Source of the DNA: an uncultured Candidatus Melainabacteria bacterium
GTDB lineage: Bacteria; Cyanobacteriota; Vampirovibrionia; Gastranaerophilales; Gastranaerophilaceae
Reading direction: 5' to 3'
Assembly (NCBI GenBank): GCA_934675225.1
Contig: CAKUQA010000065.1
Span: forward strand, 1 to 6,970
DNA length: 6,970 nt
Position numbers and translations under genes: made by a program. Of this stretch, positions 6,228-6,970 are shown in pieces (positions within the stretch are counted from its first letter, which is position 1; every line of letters begins with the position of its first letter). Under the pieces are notes generated by a model, which worked only from the letters and a program-made list of their open reading frames with translations, searched no databases and had not been told where the DNA came from.

Positions 6228-6779
6228 ATGATTATTGAGATTTTTTATGCATTTTTAGTTCGAATTATAAAATTGTTCCATAGAAATTTTATAGCAACGA
6301 TTTTTGTTAGTATATTAGTTGTTTTAGTTAGAAGAAAATATAAGTTATCAGATATAAAAAATGAACTCAATTTTATTTGGAATGATATTAAAAAAAAACA
6401 TAGATATAGAAATGAATGTTACTTAATAACATGGACTATATTTATGTTGTTTTGTACAGTATTTACAAGAGATTTTAGAAATCCATTTGAAAATATACTT
6501 GGTAATTGGTTACCTTATAATGTTGAGTTTTCATATGTAAAATTGGATTGTATTGAGAATATTTGCTTATTTATACCATATGGTTTTTTAATTAATTTAG
6601 TAAGAATGAAAACGATTAGAGATAATGTTAGTAAAGTGTTTCTAACATCATTAGGTATAGAATGTTTTCAAATTATTACTTTATCAGGTACATTTCAATT
6701 TTCTGATATATTTTATAATGTTATCGGAGGGATAATTGGAATTCTTATAAACAGTGGAATTTATCATAATAAGCAATAA
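6228..6779 (+). CDS. VanZ-like family membrane protein
   Basis: A 183-residue protein with four to five likely membrane segments (about 3-15/20-35, 64-79, 109-125, 134-151, 160-177). The VanZ-like domain is visible from about 66: 'ENICLFIPYGFLINL' (110-124) corresponds to the family's N-x-x-x-F-x-P-x-G-F core, 'IECFQ' (144-148) to its E-x-x-Q pair, and 'FSDIFYNVIGGIIGI' (158-172) to its D-x-x-x-N-x-x-G-G closing motif. The charged stretch 36-62 links an N-terminal membrane segment to the domain. VanZ is named for low-level teicoplanin resistance in the enterococcal vanA cluster, but the biochemical function is unknown; lone homologues are common beside surface-polysaccharide genes, where a part in lipid-linked precursor or cell-envelope handling is only a guess. 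The ribosome binding site is weak. The gene is very AT-rich (21 G/C in bases 6301-6420) and contains an A9 run at 6390-6398. Confidence 0.85.
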   Translation: MIIEIFYAFLVRIIKLFHRNFIATIFVSILVVLVRRKYKLSDIKNELNFIWNDIKKKHRYRNECYLITWTIFMLFCTVFTRDFRNPFENILGNWLPYNVEFSYVKLDCIENICLFIPYGFLINLVRMKTIRDNVSKVFLTSLGIECFQIITLSGTFQFSDIFYNVIGGIIGILINSGIYHNKQ

Positions 6780-6798
6780 AATTAAGAGGAAGAAAAAT

Positions 6799-6970
6799 AT
6801 GAGAACAGTATTAGTCATTATGGCAGCCGGTATCGGTTCCCGATTCGGTGGTGGAATCAAACAACTTGCTCCAGTTGGTTTAAATGGAGAGATTATCATG
6901 GATTATTCTATCCATGATGCAATAGAAGCAGGCTTCAACAAAATAGTTTTTATTATCCGTAAGGATATTA
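6799..6970 (+). CDS. Sugar-phosphate nucleotidyltransferase-like protein, N-terminal part (3' truncated by window)
   Basis: The frame runs open from ATG 6799 to the right edge (57 full codons, no stop). AGAGGA (6785-6790) lies eight bases upstream. Residues 3-22 carry the nucleotide-binding start of the NTP_transferase fold, 'VLVIMAAGIGSRFGGGIKQL', a variant of the pyrophosphorylase G-x-G-x-R-x...K motif, followed by 'NGEIIMDYSIHDAIEAGF' (29-46), typical of the second helix of the Rossmann-like domain. The family makes NDP-sugars (or CDP-alcohols) from a phosphorylated substrate and NTP; the specificity needs the missing part. Base use differs from the genes before it: about 38% G+C by my count and 5 of 11 Ile codons ATC, against almost only ATT/ATA in the VanZ-like gene. 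It may belong to the more conserved host flank of a variable locus. Confidence 0.85.
   Translation, partial: MRTVLVIMAAGIGSRFGGGIKQLAPVGLNGEIIMDYSIHDAIEAGFNKIVFIIRKDI

Overview
The window is an AT-rich stretch (many segments below about 25% G+C) in which every gene lies on the + strand and is tightly packed. It reads as the middle-to-late part of a Wzx/Wzy-type cell-surface polysaccharide (capsule or exopolysaccharide) operon. Strong AGGAGG-type ribosome binding sites, low G+C and the protein flavours (GT4 transferase, pyruvyl transferase, Fe-S F420-hydrogenase-beta-like protein, VanZ-like protein, bacterial nucleotidyltransferase) suggest a Gram-positive Clostridia host, most likely Lachnospiraceae-like. 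The taxon is inference from style, not proof.

Layout: (1) 1-403, C-terminal part of a family 4 glycosyltransferase, cut by the window edge; (2) 422-958, left-handed beta-helix O-acyl/acetyltransferase; (3) 959-1017, the longest intergenic gap apart from the one explained in (6), holding a strong Shine-Dalgarno sequence, an immediate ATG-TAA start-stop pair and a perfect 10-bp inverted repeat; (4) 1018-2469, Wzy-like polymerase; (5) 2481-3629, polysaccharide pyruvyl transferase; (6) 3634-4677, two-[4Fe-4S] F420 hydrogenase/dehydrogenase beta-subunit-like protein, which appears to be shifted out of frame at a T6 run, its expected 45-residue tail lying in the -1 frame up to 4805; (7) 4811-6214, Wzx-like flippase with a 12-bp inverted repeat at its 3' end; (8) 6228-6779, VanZ-like membrane protein; (9) 6799-6970, start of a sugar-nucleotidyltransferase-like gene, cut by the window edge, with clearly richer base composition.

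How it fits together (inference): the glycosyltransferase builds the lipid-linked repeat unit, the acyltransferase and pyruvyl transferase decorate it (O-acetyl and acidic pyruvate ketal), the Fe-S flavoprotein-like partner of the pyruvyl transferase does an unknown redox step, Wzx flips the unit and Wzy polymerises it outside the membrane. No IS element, CRISPR array, tRNA, rRNA or convincing intrinsic terminator was seen. The points most worth a second look are the frameshift at 4662-4668, which lies exactly on a -1 slippery heptamer, and the hairpin wedged between the ribosome binding site and start codon of the polymerase.
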